Below, piece by piece: positions 1 through 5,124 of a DNA stretch of 7,478 bases (position 1 is the first letter of the stretch; each line of letters starts with the position of its first letter). Position numbers and translations under genes: made by a program. This DNA is from Atopobium sp. UBA6362 (lineage in GTDB: Bacteria > Actinomycetota > Coriobacteriia > Coriobacteriales > Atopobiaceae), in assembly GCA_002440065.1 (NCBI GenBank), contig DJRK01000096.1, forward strand, positions 6,595-14,072. The letters are read 5' to 3'. A model generated the notes under the pieces. The model saw only the letters and a program-made list of their open reading frames with translations, made no database searches and had not been told where the DNA came from.

Positions 1-381
1 CATGGCGACAAGAACCCCGCCGTGATAAAGATCACCAACGTGAACTCCTCGACCGGTCAGGTCACGCTCGACGCCTCGCTCACGTACCACGGTCACACGA
101 ACGAAGGCGCCAGCGGCTCTTCCGCCACGATCGACGGCGACGACTACGAGACCTACACCGGCATCACCGGCACGCTCAAGAACGATACGTTGACGTTCGA
201 TGTCCCGCTCACGCAGTCAAGCGGCGACACGAAGAGCCTGAAGGTGGAGGCGAAGTTCGCCCGCAGCGGGGGAGAGGTCAAGATGACCCTCGATACCCGC
301 AGCGGTTTCCAGCGGAGCGGCTACCTCTCGTCCTTCTTGGTGCACGACACCTTTGAGCTCACGTATCAGGGGAACAACTAG
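1..381 (+). CDS. C-terminal part of an unrecognised, probably extracytoplasmic protein (5' end outside window)
   Basis: The reading frame is open from the first base of the window to a TAG at 379-381, so this is the last 126 codons of a longer gene. The GTG at 22 is in frame but has no ribosome binding site before it and is probably an internal valine. The visible part is rich in Thr, Ser, Gly and Asp, with alternating short hydrophobic stretches (VKITNV-type, GQVTLDASLTY, DTLTFDVPL, LKVEAKF, EVKMTLD, DTFELTYQGNN). That pattern suggests a beta-sandwich or other all-beta domain. There are no cysteines and no membrane segment. I do not recognise the family. Since the neighbours are zinc-ribbon proteins with extracytoplasmic domains, it may be the outer domain of another such protein, but the N-terminus needed to tell is missing. 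A strong terminator follows 60 bases after the stop. Confidence 0.7.
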   Translation, partial: HGDKNPAVIKITNVNSSTGQVTLDASLTYHGHTNEGASGSSATIDGDDYETYTGITGTLKNDTLTFDVPLTQSSGDTKSLKVEAKFARSGGEVKMTLDTRSGFQRSGYLSSFLVHDTFELTYQGNN

Positions 382-441
382 GTACGCGTGGGGCTCAAGA
401 GTGTTGATTTACCGGGTCCGATGGACTTGATGTGCTTCCCG

Positions 442-470
442 AGGCCGCCCTTTCAAGGGGCGGCCTTTTT
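442..470 (+). terminator. Intrinsic terminator of the first gene
   Basis: A perfect 9-bp GC-rich stem (AGGCCGCCC at 442-450, GGGCGGCCT at 458-466) with a 7-base loop runs into five Ts (466-470). It ends the plus-strand gene that stops at 381. On the minus strand the hairpin is not followed by Ts, so it is less likely to terminate the kinase transcript. A separate inverted repeat, CGGGCCC (487-493) and GGGCCCG (509-515), sits directly after the kinase stop, also without a T-run. Confidence 0.85.
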
Positions 471-515
471 GCGTGAGCTCATAGCTCGGGCCCCTGTCCG
501 CCTGTTCCGGGCCCG

Positions 516-1769
516 CTACTCGGCGGCGAGAAGGGCGATGACGACCAGCGCCGCCACGACCGCGACGGCGATGACGGCGATGGACAGCATCCGTTTGCGC
601 ATGCGCGCCCGTCGCGCTCGGCGGATCTGCTCCATAGGGATGCGCGCCTCGGCCTGAGGCGGTGTGGAAGGCTTGATCTGCTGTCGTGCATAGGGATTTA
701 CCTGGGGTTTCGTTGTAGCTATTTGAGCTGCAGTTCCCCTCATGCCCGCCTCCCCGGACTGGCGCCAACGGCGGATGGCGGCCAGGAACTGCGCGACGCT
801 GGGGCGGTCCGCCTGGCGCGGCGCGAGGCATAGGCCGATGAGGACGCACAGGCTCTGGTCGGCCGGTGCCTTGGGCGCAAGGGGCGTGCAAGCCCCGAGC
901 TTCACCCGGCCAAAGTCCGCCTCCGCCCCGCGCATCGCCCGCTCGCGGTCGAGCGCGGGCCCAAAGGGATAGCTTCCGCAGTAGAGCTCGTAGAGGATGC
1001 TCGCCACGGCGTAGACGTCCACCTTCTGGTTCGCGCGGCTTCCCATGGCGGCCATGCCGTCGCTCAGCATCTCCGGGGCGGCGTAGGGCGGTTGGCCGCC
1101 GCGGGCGAGTCCGGCGCGTTGGGTGAACGTGAGGTCATGGCTCACGAGCTCGGCGCTTCCCAGGTCGATGAGGCACACGTCAAAGGCCCCACGTTCCTCT
1201 TGGAGGGCGAGCGGGGTCTCCTCCGTGCGGATGATGACGTTCTTGGGGGCGAGGTCGCGATGGATGAACGTGGCGCTCAGCGCACGGGTGGAGTCGAGCG
1301 CCGTGAGCAGCGCCTCACCGAGGGCGGCCACGGTCGCTCCGGGGCAGCCGTTGCGCCATCGGGCGTCTCGGTACTCGTCGATGGAAACGCCCTTGACCCA
1401 CTCCATGAGGATTGCCGGCTCACCCTCTGCCGTGCGGGCGCGTCCAAAGGCGGTGGGGAAGAAGCGCAGGTTTCGTACTTGGCAGAGGGTTTTGTACTCC
1501 TCGGCGAGCGTGGCGTCGTCTCGGCGGATCTCCTCGGTGGTGCAGCCTGGGCGGTGGCGCGGGGTCTTGAGCGCGACCTCGGCGGCGGCATCGGTCGTGC
1601 GGGCACGCTGGACAACGCCCAAGCCGCCCGTGACGGCCGGCCCCAGGGGCACGAGCGTCGAGAAGCGACGCGCCAGCGCGGCGCGATTGGCCATGGCGAG
1701 CCCCGCCTCTGCAGGCTCGAAGCCGCTGAGGGCGATGACGTTCTCGCTGGGTTGGGTTGCCAATGCCAT
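516..1769 (-). CDS. Ser/Thr protein kinase with C-terminal membrane anchor
   Basis: A 417-residue Hanks-type kinase that phosphorylates protein Ser/Thr, placed on the cytoplasmic side of the membrane. Visible motifs: an unusual glycine-rich loop (about residues 41-52, GPAVTGGLG), the ATP-anchoring Lys in VALK (K68), a candidate helix-C Glu in LAEEY (90-91), the catalytic loop HRDLAPKN (170-177), DLG in place of DFG (202-204), the APE motif (231-233) and DVYAVASILYELYCG (251-265). The domain ends near 340. A Pro/Gln/Arg-rich linker leads to a very basic stretch (RRARRARMRKRM, 383-394) and one hydrophobic helix (about 395-415) that ends the protein, leaving almost nothing outside. There are no PASTA repeats. 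The frame is open for 30 codons upstream, but the ATG at 1769 is chosen because AAAGGGA lies 6 bases before it; upstream starts lack such a site. It is transcribed divergently from the broken zinc-ribbon gene and has the palindrome/-10 promoter at 1795-1832. All catalytic residues are present, so it is probably active. Confidence 0.93.
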   Translation of the reverse strand: MALATQPSENVIALSGFEPAEAGLAMANRAALARRFSTLVPLGPAVTGGLGVVQRARTTDAAAEVALKTPRHRPGCTTEEIRRDDATLAEEYKTLCQVRNLRFFPTAFGRARTAEGEPAILMEWVKGVSIDEYRDARWRNGCPGATVAALGEALLTALDSTRALSATFIHRDLAPKNVIIRTEETPLALQEERGAFDVCLIDLGSAELVSHDLTFTQRAGLARGGQPPYAAPEMLSDGMAAMGSRANQKVDVYAVASILYELYCGSYPFGPALDRERAMRGAEADFGRVKLGACTPLAPKAPADQSLCVLIGLCLAPRQADRPSVAQFLAAIRRWRQSGEAGMRGTAAQIATTKPQVNPYARQQIKPSTPPQAEARIPMEQIRRARRARMRKRMLSIAVIAVAVVAALVVIALLAAE

Positions 1770-1794
1770 GTGGGGTCCCTTTCTCGCAGGCTCG

Positions 1795-1832
1795 ATGGTA
1801 TCCCTCACGAGGCGCTCAGGTGTTGCACAACA
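1795..1832 (-). promoter_or_regulatory. Palindromic operator and -10 of the kinase gene
   Basis: TGTTGTGCAACA (minus strand, 1832-1821) is a one-mismatch copy of the palindrome TGTTGCGCAACA found upstream of other genes here. A -10-like TACCAT (1800-1795) starts exactly 20 bases after it, and the kinase ATG is 25 bases further on. No good -35 hexamer is present; the palindrome covers that position. Position and repetition support a regulator-binding promoter; its regulator is unknown. Confidence 0.6.
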
Positions 1833-1884
1833 TCGCCCTTCTTCGCCGGCGACTCGCACGCCATTGCCGCAGAAGATTGCCGAA

Positions 1885-1922
1885 TGTCGCGCAACATCCG
1901 GGCTAATAGGGGGAGGTAATCT
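1885..1922 (+). promoter_or_regulatory. Palindromic operator and -10 of the truncated zinc-ribbon gene
   Basis: TGTCGCGCAACA (1885-1896) differs at one base from TGTTGCGCAACA. TAATCT (1917-1922) begins 20 bases after it, the same spacing as at the kinase promoter, and the ATG at 1958 lies 35 bases beyond. The two divergent promoters share an interval of about 90 bases, with one palindrome each. The intact promoter suggests that the gene it serves was once a normal member of the set. Confidence 0.55.
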
Positions 1923-1957
1923 GACGCGCCGGATTGCTTTAAGGAAAGGAGGCCCTC

Positions 1958-2119
1958 ATGTTCTGCCCCAAGTGCGGTGCCCAGCATTCCAATGGCGTCA
2001 AGTTCTGCAGCGGCCGCGGGGCACCATTGCCGCATTCTGTTGGTATAAGGATGTACAGCCCGCTGGGATTCAAGCGAGCTATACCGCCAAATACGTCAGT
2101 AAAACCGAATCCTATTTAG
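1958..2119 (+). pseudogene. Truncated zinc-ribbon gene (last Cys replaced by Arg)
   Basis: A good ribosome binding site (AAAGGAGG, 1945-1952) and ATG open a frame starting MFCPKCGAQHSNGVKFCSGRG, the zinc-ribbon start seen in three genes downstream. The fourth metal ligand is lost: where the others read C-x-x-C-G (Cys17 and Cys20), this one has CSGRG, a Cys-to-Arg change (TGC to CGC). After GAPLP (about base 2030) similarity to the family ends, with no Ala/Pro linker, membrane helix or outer domain. The frame continues through unrelated sequence to a TAG, giving only 53 residues. The likely explanation is a deletion or insertion that joined the first 24 or so codons to foreign DNA, the segment that also carries the DUF3800 gene. 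A short peptide could still be made, since promoter and ribosome binding site look intact. Confidence 0.75.
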
Positions 2120-2298
2120 AGAGGGCCGGGCTCTTCCCGCTGGGATACTCCCTTGCGGCGGAAGGCCTTCCCGATCCGCTCTTCGTTCGTGACTAGTGGA
2201 TCGCGAAGCTCCTCTTCGATTGGATGAATTCGCACCTGGAGTCGCTTGCCGCCAAGAAAGCGACTCCGGTCGCATTGGTTCCTCGCTTTCGGCTTTGA
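2026..2298 (+). pseudogene. Fragment of an unrecognised coding sequence with an in-frame stop
   Basis: In the frame one base back from the zinc-ribbon frame, the sequence after the junction reads like protein: CWYKDVQPAGIQASYTAKYV, then SKTESYLERAGLFPLGYSLA and AEGLPDPLFVRD to a TAG at 2194-2196. Past that stop the same frame stays protein-like (WIAKLLFDWMNSHLESLAAK...) to a TGA at 2296-2298. There is no start codon or ribosome binding site of its own. I read it as the 3' end of a gene whose front was lost at the junction near 2030, possibly with a nonsense mutation. The motif YTAKYVSK is faintly like segments of replication-initiator proteins, but this is too weak for a call. It could also be non-coding sequence that happens to lack stops. 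Confidence 0.3.
2238..2267. repeat. Hairpin with perfect 10-bp stem
   Basis: GGAGTCGCTT (2238-2247) and AAGCGACTCC (2258-2267) are perfect inverted copies around a 10-base loop. No T-run follows on either strand, so it is not a classical terminator, although it lies 56 bases beyond the DUF3800 stop and could still protect that mRNA's 3' end. It lies inside the possible coding fragment at 2026-2298. Confidence 0.45.
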
Positions 2299-2322
2299 AA
2301 GAAGCGCGATTGTTGAGATTGC

Positions 2323-3000
2323 TTAGAGAAATGTTTTTCGGTCAAGTTGTTTTTTGTATGACTGCATGAATTGGCGTCGACTACCGAAAAAACGTTCATG
2401 GGTGCTCGTTTGCTTTCCATCATCGTAGTCTTTGGAAATTCGAAGTATTGTACAGACGTAATCGGCTACTTGAAGAAGCCGACGGGCATTTGGTTCTGCA
2501 TCGCGATAATCAGCGACGTTCTTTGCGAGAACAAAATCAAGGGCATCATGTAGTGCGGCACTTACCGCGCCCTGGCCGTTGTCGTAATAAACGGCTATTG
2601 TGTCAAAGGCTTGAAAATACGTTAGCTCATCAAAGACGAGCGAGGCTAAATCGCGCCTGATTCTGGCCTCGAGCTCGTCCCTATTGTGTACCGTAATCGT
2701 ATCGTAGCGTAGCGCGAAGAAGGAAATCGGCAATTCGCGCACCAGGCGCGCAAACTGGGTGAGAAGACGTTTTCTGTCGCCGAGCGATACCGTGGCGTAT
2801 GCTTCGTTACCATGCAAGAGATCTTTCCCGTGAAAAGGCACGTCTGGAAGCCCGGCCTCCGCTAAACGCACCTCATAGTGTTCAATTGCCTCCTCAACGC
2901 TTTGGGAATGGTCATGCAGCACAACTGCGATGAGGTAACGGCCCTCTGAGAGAGTCTGATTTCCCGATTCGTCGACATGTAAGTTTAAGCGGTTGGCCAT
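2323..3000 (-). CDS. DUF3800 domain protein
   Basis: A 225-residue protein with the hallmarks of DUF3800 (PF12686): LHVDESGN at the N-terminus (D10-E11-S12-G13), FHGKDLL (56-62), a central FFALRYD strand (94-100), AVYYDNGQG (136-144) and the C-terminal LLQVADYVC (175-183). Family members are thought to have an RNase H-like fold with these acidic residues as a possible catalytic centre, and often occur in mobile or defence-associated DNA; the biochemical role is not firmly established. The ATG at 3000 is chosen because GGGGA lies four bases upstream; an in-frame GTG at 3069 has no usable site and would place a terminator-type hairpin in the coding region. The gene is visibly less GC-rich than its neighbours and lies between a broken zinc-ribbon gene and an intact one, which suggests horizontal gain. 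It stands alone, with no partner gene on its strand. Confidence 0.88.
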   Translation of the reverse strand: MANRLNLHVDESGNQTLSEGRYLIAVVLHDHSQSVEEAIEHYEVRLAEAGLPDVPFHGKDLLHGNEAYATVSLGDRKRLLTQFARLVRELPISFFALRYDTITVHNRDELEARIRRDLASLVFDELTYFQAFDTIAVYYDNGQGAVSAALHDALDFVLAKNVADYRDAEPNARRLLQVADYVCTILRISKDYDDGKQTSTHERFFGSRRQFMQSYKKQLDRKTFL

Positions 3001-3018
3001 ATGGTCCCCATTGATATG

Positions 3019-3044
3019 AAAAAAGGCGAGGTACGTACCTCGCC
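3019..3044 (-). terminator. Terminator-type hairpin in the DUF3800 leader (possible attenuator or DUF3800 RNA motif)
   Basis: A perfect 20-bp palindrome (3025-3044, arm GGCGAGGTAC) is followed on the minus strand by six Ts (3024-3019). The start codon of the DUF3800 gene is 18 bases further on. A second small hairpin, GGGGTGAAGCCCC, lies just upstream on the same strand (3073-3061), and GGAGGT (3058-3053) could compete for the ACCTC of the right arm. A terminator between an AT-rich promoter-like region and its own gene suggests attenuation. Structured RNA motifs next to DUF3800 genes have been described (DUF3800-I and others); I cannot tell whether this is one of them. Confidence 0.6.
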
Positions 3045-3079
3045 AATCTGACACCTCCAGGGGCTTCACCCCTCTTGGT

Positions 3080-3115
3080 ATTTATATTTTTACATAGAGG
3101 GATACTGTTGTTCAA
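3080..3115 (-). promoter_or_regulatory. Candidate promoter of the DUF3800 gene
   Basis: The minus strand carries TTGAAC (3115-3110) and an AT-rich stretch holding TAAAAA (3092-3087, 17 bases after TTGAAC) and the better -10 match TATAAAT (3086-3080), which is 23 bases away. It is the most AT-rich site before the gene and differs from the palindrome-based promoters around it. The exact -10 is uncertain. Confidence 0.35.
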
Positions 3116-3152
3116 GCTATTTCAGCAAAGAGCCAACGGCCTTTGATTGAGA

Positions 3153-3189
3153 TGTTGCGCAACAAGTTGGAGGCTTTTCGGTCCAAGAT
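3153..3189 (+). promoter_or_regulatory. Palindromic operator and weak -10 of the four-helix zinc-ribbon gene
   Basis: TGTTGCGCAACA (3153-3164) is a perfect palindrome. CAAGAT (3184-3189) starts 19 bases after it, at the place where TAnnnT hexamers stand in the related promoters. The ATG at 3229 is 39 bases beyond. TTGATT (3143-3148) just before the palindrome could act as a -35, but then no good -10 is found at 17 bases. Confidence 0.6.
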
Positions 3190-3228
3190 GAGGTCATGGA
3201 GCCCGATTTGCGATCAAAGGAGCGCATC

Positions 3229-4020
3229 ATGTTCTGTCCTTCATGTGGAAGCAAAATCGCCGATGGCGCTACTTTTTGCTCGTCCTGCGGCAAGAAGCTC
3301 GTCCAAGCACCTCAGTCGCCGAAGCCTGACCAGGTTGCTGGTGCTCCCATCGCTGGCGTGGGGTCTGGGGTCCACTTCAAGGTGCCGAACATTTCGTTTG
3401 ATCCTTCGAGCGTCAAGCTGACGCCGACGCGCCTTATTCCCGTGGTCCTGTCGGTGCTGGCGATCGTCCTCTCGTTTTTCCCCGTGATGAAGACCGACAT
3501 CAACGTGCTTTCCGCTACTGGCTACTCGGACGAGAACGCTCAGTATCTCTTGGATAAGCTGAACATCGACCTGAGCGGTTTCCAGTACGACGACGAGTAC
3601 CGTATGTGGAACCTAGGCGCCGCGGCGGACGTCACCACGAATTACGTCGCGCTCACAAGGAACCTGAAGAGCAAAGTCGCCGATTACCTCGACTCTCAGG
3701 GCAGGGGCCACATTGTCTCGGTCGCGAACCCCAACGCCACCGACTCCAGCCCGTCCGGTGCGGCCACGATGGCGTCGCTGGTGTGGGTCATCGGCCTGCT
3801 CGGGACTCTTGCGGGGGCGTGGATGCTTCTTTCTAGCGGGGAGTTCAGGGTTCTTGAAGCCGGCTCGATCTTCTTGGGCATCTCCGGCTTGGTGGCCGTG
3901 TATATGGTCTGCCCGCAGATGGAGAGCATCGGCGAGGCTACATCGTTCCCGCTCGTGGCCTGCGGTTTTGCCGTCGCTGCTGCGGTTGCGGCCCTCGTGC
4001 TAAACCGAAAGAGCGAGTAG
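3229..4020 (+). CDS. Zinc-ribbon protein with four membrane helices
   Basis: A 263-residue membrane protein of unknown function. It opens with a zinc ribbon (MFCPSCGSK... FCSSCGKKL; Cys 3, 6, 17, 20), followed by a flexible linker (21-65) and a first helix (about 68-87). A soluble loop of some 90 residues (88-178), rich in Asp, Asn and Tyr, follows. Three more helices (about 181-201, 208-228, 240-258) and a short basic tail (NRKSE) complete it. With the ribbon in the cytoplasm, the large loop would be outside and the tail inside. The loop has no motif I know. The ATG at 3229 is preferred over one at 3196 because AAAGGAG (3216-3222) lies 6 bases before it and the ribbon starts exactly there. 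It shares the ribbon and operator with the DUF6273 genes downstream but not their outer domain, so it may give the same cytoplasmic output from a different signal. Confidence 0.85.
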   Translation: MFCPSCGSKIADGATFCSSCGKKLVQAPQSPKPDQVAGAPIAGVGSGVHFKVPNISFDPSSVKLTPTRLIPVVLSVLAIVLSFFPVMKTDINVLSATGYSDENAQYLLDKLNIDLSGFQYDDEYRMWNLGAAADVTTNYVALTRNLKSKVADYLDSQGRGHIVSVANPNATDSSPSGAATMASLVWVIGLLGTLAGAWMLLSSGEFRVLEAGSIFLGISGLVAVYMVCPQMESIGEATSFPLVACGFAVAAAVAALVLNRKSE

Positions 4021-4072
4021 CGGTCTTGCTGTTAGCTCCCTCGCCGGCCGCTACCCCTCATCAAAAAAACAA

Positions 4073-4124
4073 CCCCTGCAAAATGGGACATTTTACGGCT
4101 GGATTATGTCCCATTTTGCAAGGG
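4073..4124. repeat. Hairpin repeat, copy 1
   Basis: CCCCTGCAAAATGGGACAT (4073-4091) and its inverted copy (4106-4124, one mismatch) enclose the 14-base loop TTTACGGCTGGATT. A second copy lies at 5040-5093 with matching changes in both arms. It lies between the stop of the four-helix gene and the operator of the next gene. It may work as a terminator or mRNA 3'-end protector, or be a dispersed palindromic repeat; no T-run follows. Confidence 0.75.
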
Positions 4125-4171
4125 AGACGCAGGTGAGAGCGTGATTGGGGGCGGCTTTTACGCGTGGGAAT

Positions 4172-4208
4172 TGTTGCGCAACATCTTAGCGCTACAGCGA
4201 CCTACCCT
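4172..4208 (+). promoter_or_regulatory. Palindromic operator and -10 of the first DUF6273 gene
   Basis: TGTTGCGCAACA (4172-4183), perfect, is followed 19 bases later by TACCCT (4203-4208), and the ATG at 4246 is 37 bases further on. No -35 consensus lies at the right distance upstream of the -10; the palindrome reaches that position, as expected for an activator-dependent or repressor-blocked promoter. Confidence 0.65.
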
Positions 4209-4245
4209 TAGATTGCAAGAAAGAAGACCTAGGAAAGGAGACCCT

Positions 4246-5022
4246 ATGTTCTGTCCAAAGTGCGGCACCAAGAACGTCGACGGCGCCAAGTTCTGCCGTG
4301 GCTGCGGCGCGCCTCTTGCTGCCGCACCCGCTGCTCCCGTTGCGGGGGGCTCGGCCGCTGCTCCGGCAGCGACGGCCATAAAGCCTAAAAGGAAGAAGGC
4401 GCCCTTCATCGTCGGCGCGATCGTCGCCGTCGTCGCGGTCGCGCTTCTCGCCGTCTTCGTCGTTGTCCCCGCCATGGACAAGAGCCCCTTCAAGGATGCG
4501 AAGGTCGGCGACATCGTGCAGTTCGGCTCCTACGAGCAGGACGGCGACGAGTCGAACGGCAAGGAGGCAATCGACTGGCGCGTCCTCGCCGTGGACGGCA
4601 AGCGCGCCTACGTCGTGAGCGAGAAGGCCCTCGATGCCCATGCGTTCAACTCCGACTCCGATAAGGGCAACGACTGGGACTCCTCCGATCTCAAGGCATG
4701 GCTTACGGGTGACTTCGCGAGCGAGGCCTTCTCGGACGGTGACAAGAAGGTCATCGATGGCGCGCCTACCCTGCTCTCGGTCGACGAGGCCGGCCAGTAC
4801 TTCCAGTCCGACGACGACCGCATCTGCTACCCCACCCAGCAGGCCCTGAACGACGGTGCTTGGACGTTGGACGAAAACGGCGCGTGTTACTGGTGGCTTC
4901 GTTCGCCGGGTTTCGCCTCGGACTACGCGGCCTCTGTCTACGCTGACGGTACTGTGTACTCCTGCGGCCTCGTCGACTCTTCCGACGTTTCCGTCCGTCC
5001 CGCTTTATGGGTGAATCTGTAA
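4246..5022 (+). CDS. Zinc-ribbon membrane protein with DUF6273 outer domain (1)
   Basis: 258 residues. Zinc ribbon with Cys 3, 6, 17, 20 (MFCPKCGTK... FCRGCGAPL), an Ala/Pro linker (22-45), a basic patch (KPKRKK, 46-51), one membrane helix (about 53-76) and a DUF6273 domain (about 85-258). The domain shows its usual features: VGDIVQFGSYEQDG (87-100), IDWRVLAVDG (109-118), AYVVSEKALD (121-130), WDSSDLKAWL (144-153), WWLRSPG (216-222) and VRPALWVNL at the end. The ribbon should face the cytoplasm and DUF6273 the outside. DUF6273 has no proven function; the WWLRSPG...VRPALW pattern recalls lectin-like or formylglycine-enzyme-like folds and may bind a ligand, which is inference. The ATG at 4246 follows AAAGGAG by five bases; an upstream frame extension to 4141 would run through the operator and is rejected. 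A hairpin and a paralogue follow. Confidence 0.9.
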   Translation: MFCPKCGTKNVDGAKFCRGCGAPLAAAPAAPVAGGSAAAPAATAIKPKRKKAPFIVGAIVAVVAVALLAVFVVVPAMDKSPFKDAKVGDIVQFGSYEQDGDESNGKEAIDWRVLAVDGKRAYVVSEKALDAHAFNSDSDKGNDWDSSDLKAWLTGDFASEAFSDGDKKVIDGAPTLLSVDEAGQYFQSDDDRICYPTQQALNDGAWTLDENGACYWWLRSPGFASDYAASVYADGTVYSCGLVDSSDVSVRPALWVNL

Positions 5023-5039
5023 TCCCGTACAACCCCGTG

Positions 5040-5093
5040 CCCCCTGCAAAATGAGACATTTTCCGGCCTGGTTATGTCTCATTTTGCAGGGGG
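5040..5093. repeat. Hairpin repeat, copy 2
   Basis: A perfect 20-bp stem (5040-5059 with 5074-5093) encloses the 14-base loop TTTCCGGCCTGGTT. Compared with copy 1 at 4073-4124, GGGACAT/ATGTCCC has become GAGACAT/ATGTCTC: both arms changed so that pairing is kept. It lies 17 bases after the stop of one DUF6273 gene and 31 before the start of the next. It may reduce read-through into the second gene, which has no operator palindrome of its own. Confidence 0.8.
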
Positions 5094-5124
5094 CTAGGGC
5101 GTGAGATGCGAAGGAGGAGCAGCC

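Noticed and set aside
487..515. CGGGCCC/GGGCCCG inverted repeat as kinase terminator
   Set aside because: The stem is only 7 bp with a 15-base loop and no T-run on the minus strand; not enough for a terminator call.
1770..1859. Upstream extension of the kinase start by 30 codons
   Set aside because: It would run through the -10 and operator; the ATG at 1769 has a well-placed ribosome binding site.
1092..1919. Long plus-strand frames over the kinase gene (also 1123-2196)
   Set aside because: They lie opposite the kinase coding sequence, arise from its GC-rich codons and show no family motifs. Only the last part of the 1123-2196 frame, past 2026, is considered separately.
3001..3069. Upstream GTG start (3069) for the DUF3800 protein
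   Set aside because: No spaced ribosome binding site, and the extension would translate the terminator-type hairpin; the DUF3800 DESG motif sits at the usual distance from the ATG at 3000.
4062..4068. Run of seven As after the four-helix gene as a minus-strand terminator T-run
   Set aside because: No minus-strand gene ends here and no stable stem precedes the run on that strand.
4073..5093. The two hairpin repeats as ends of an insertion sequence around the first DUF6273 gene
   Set aside because: Each repeat is itself a complete hairpin, no transposase lies between them, and the gene between has its own operator and fits the local gene family.
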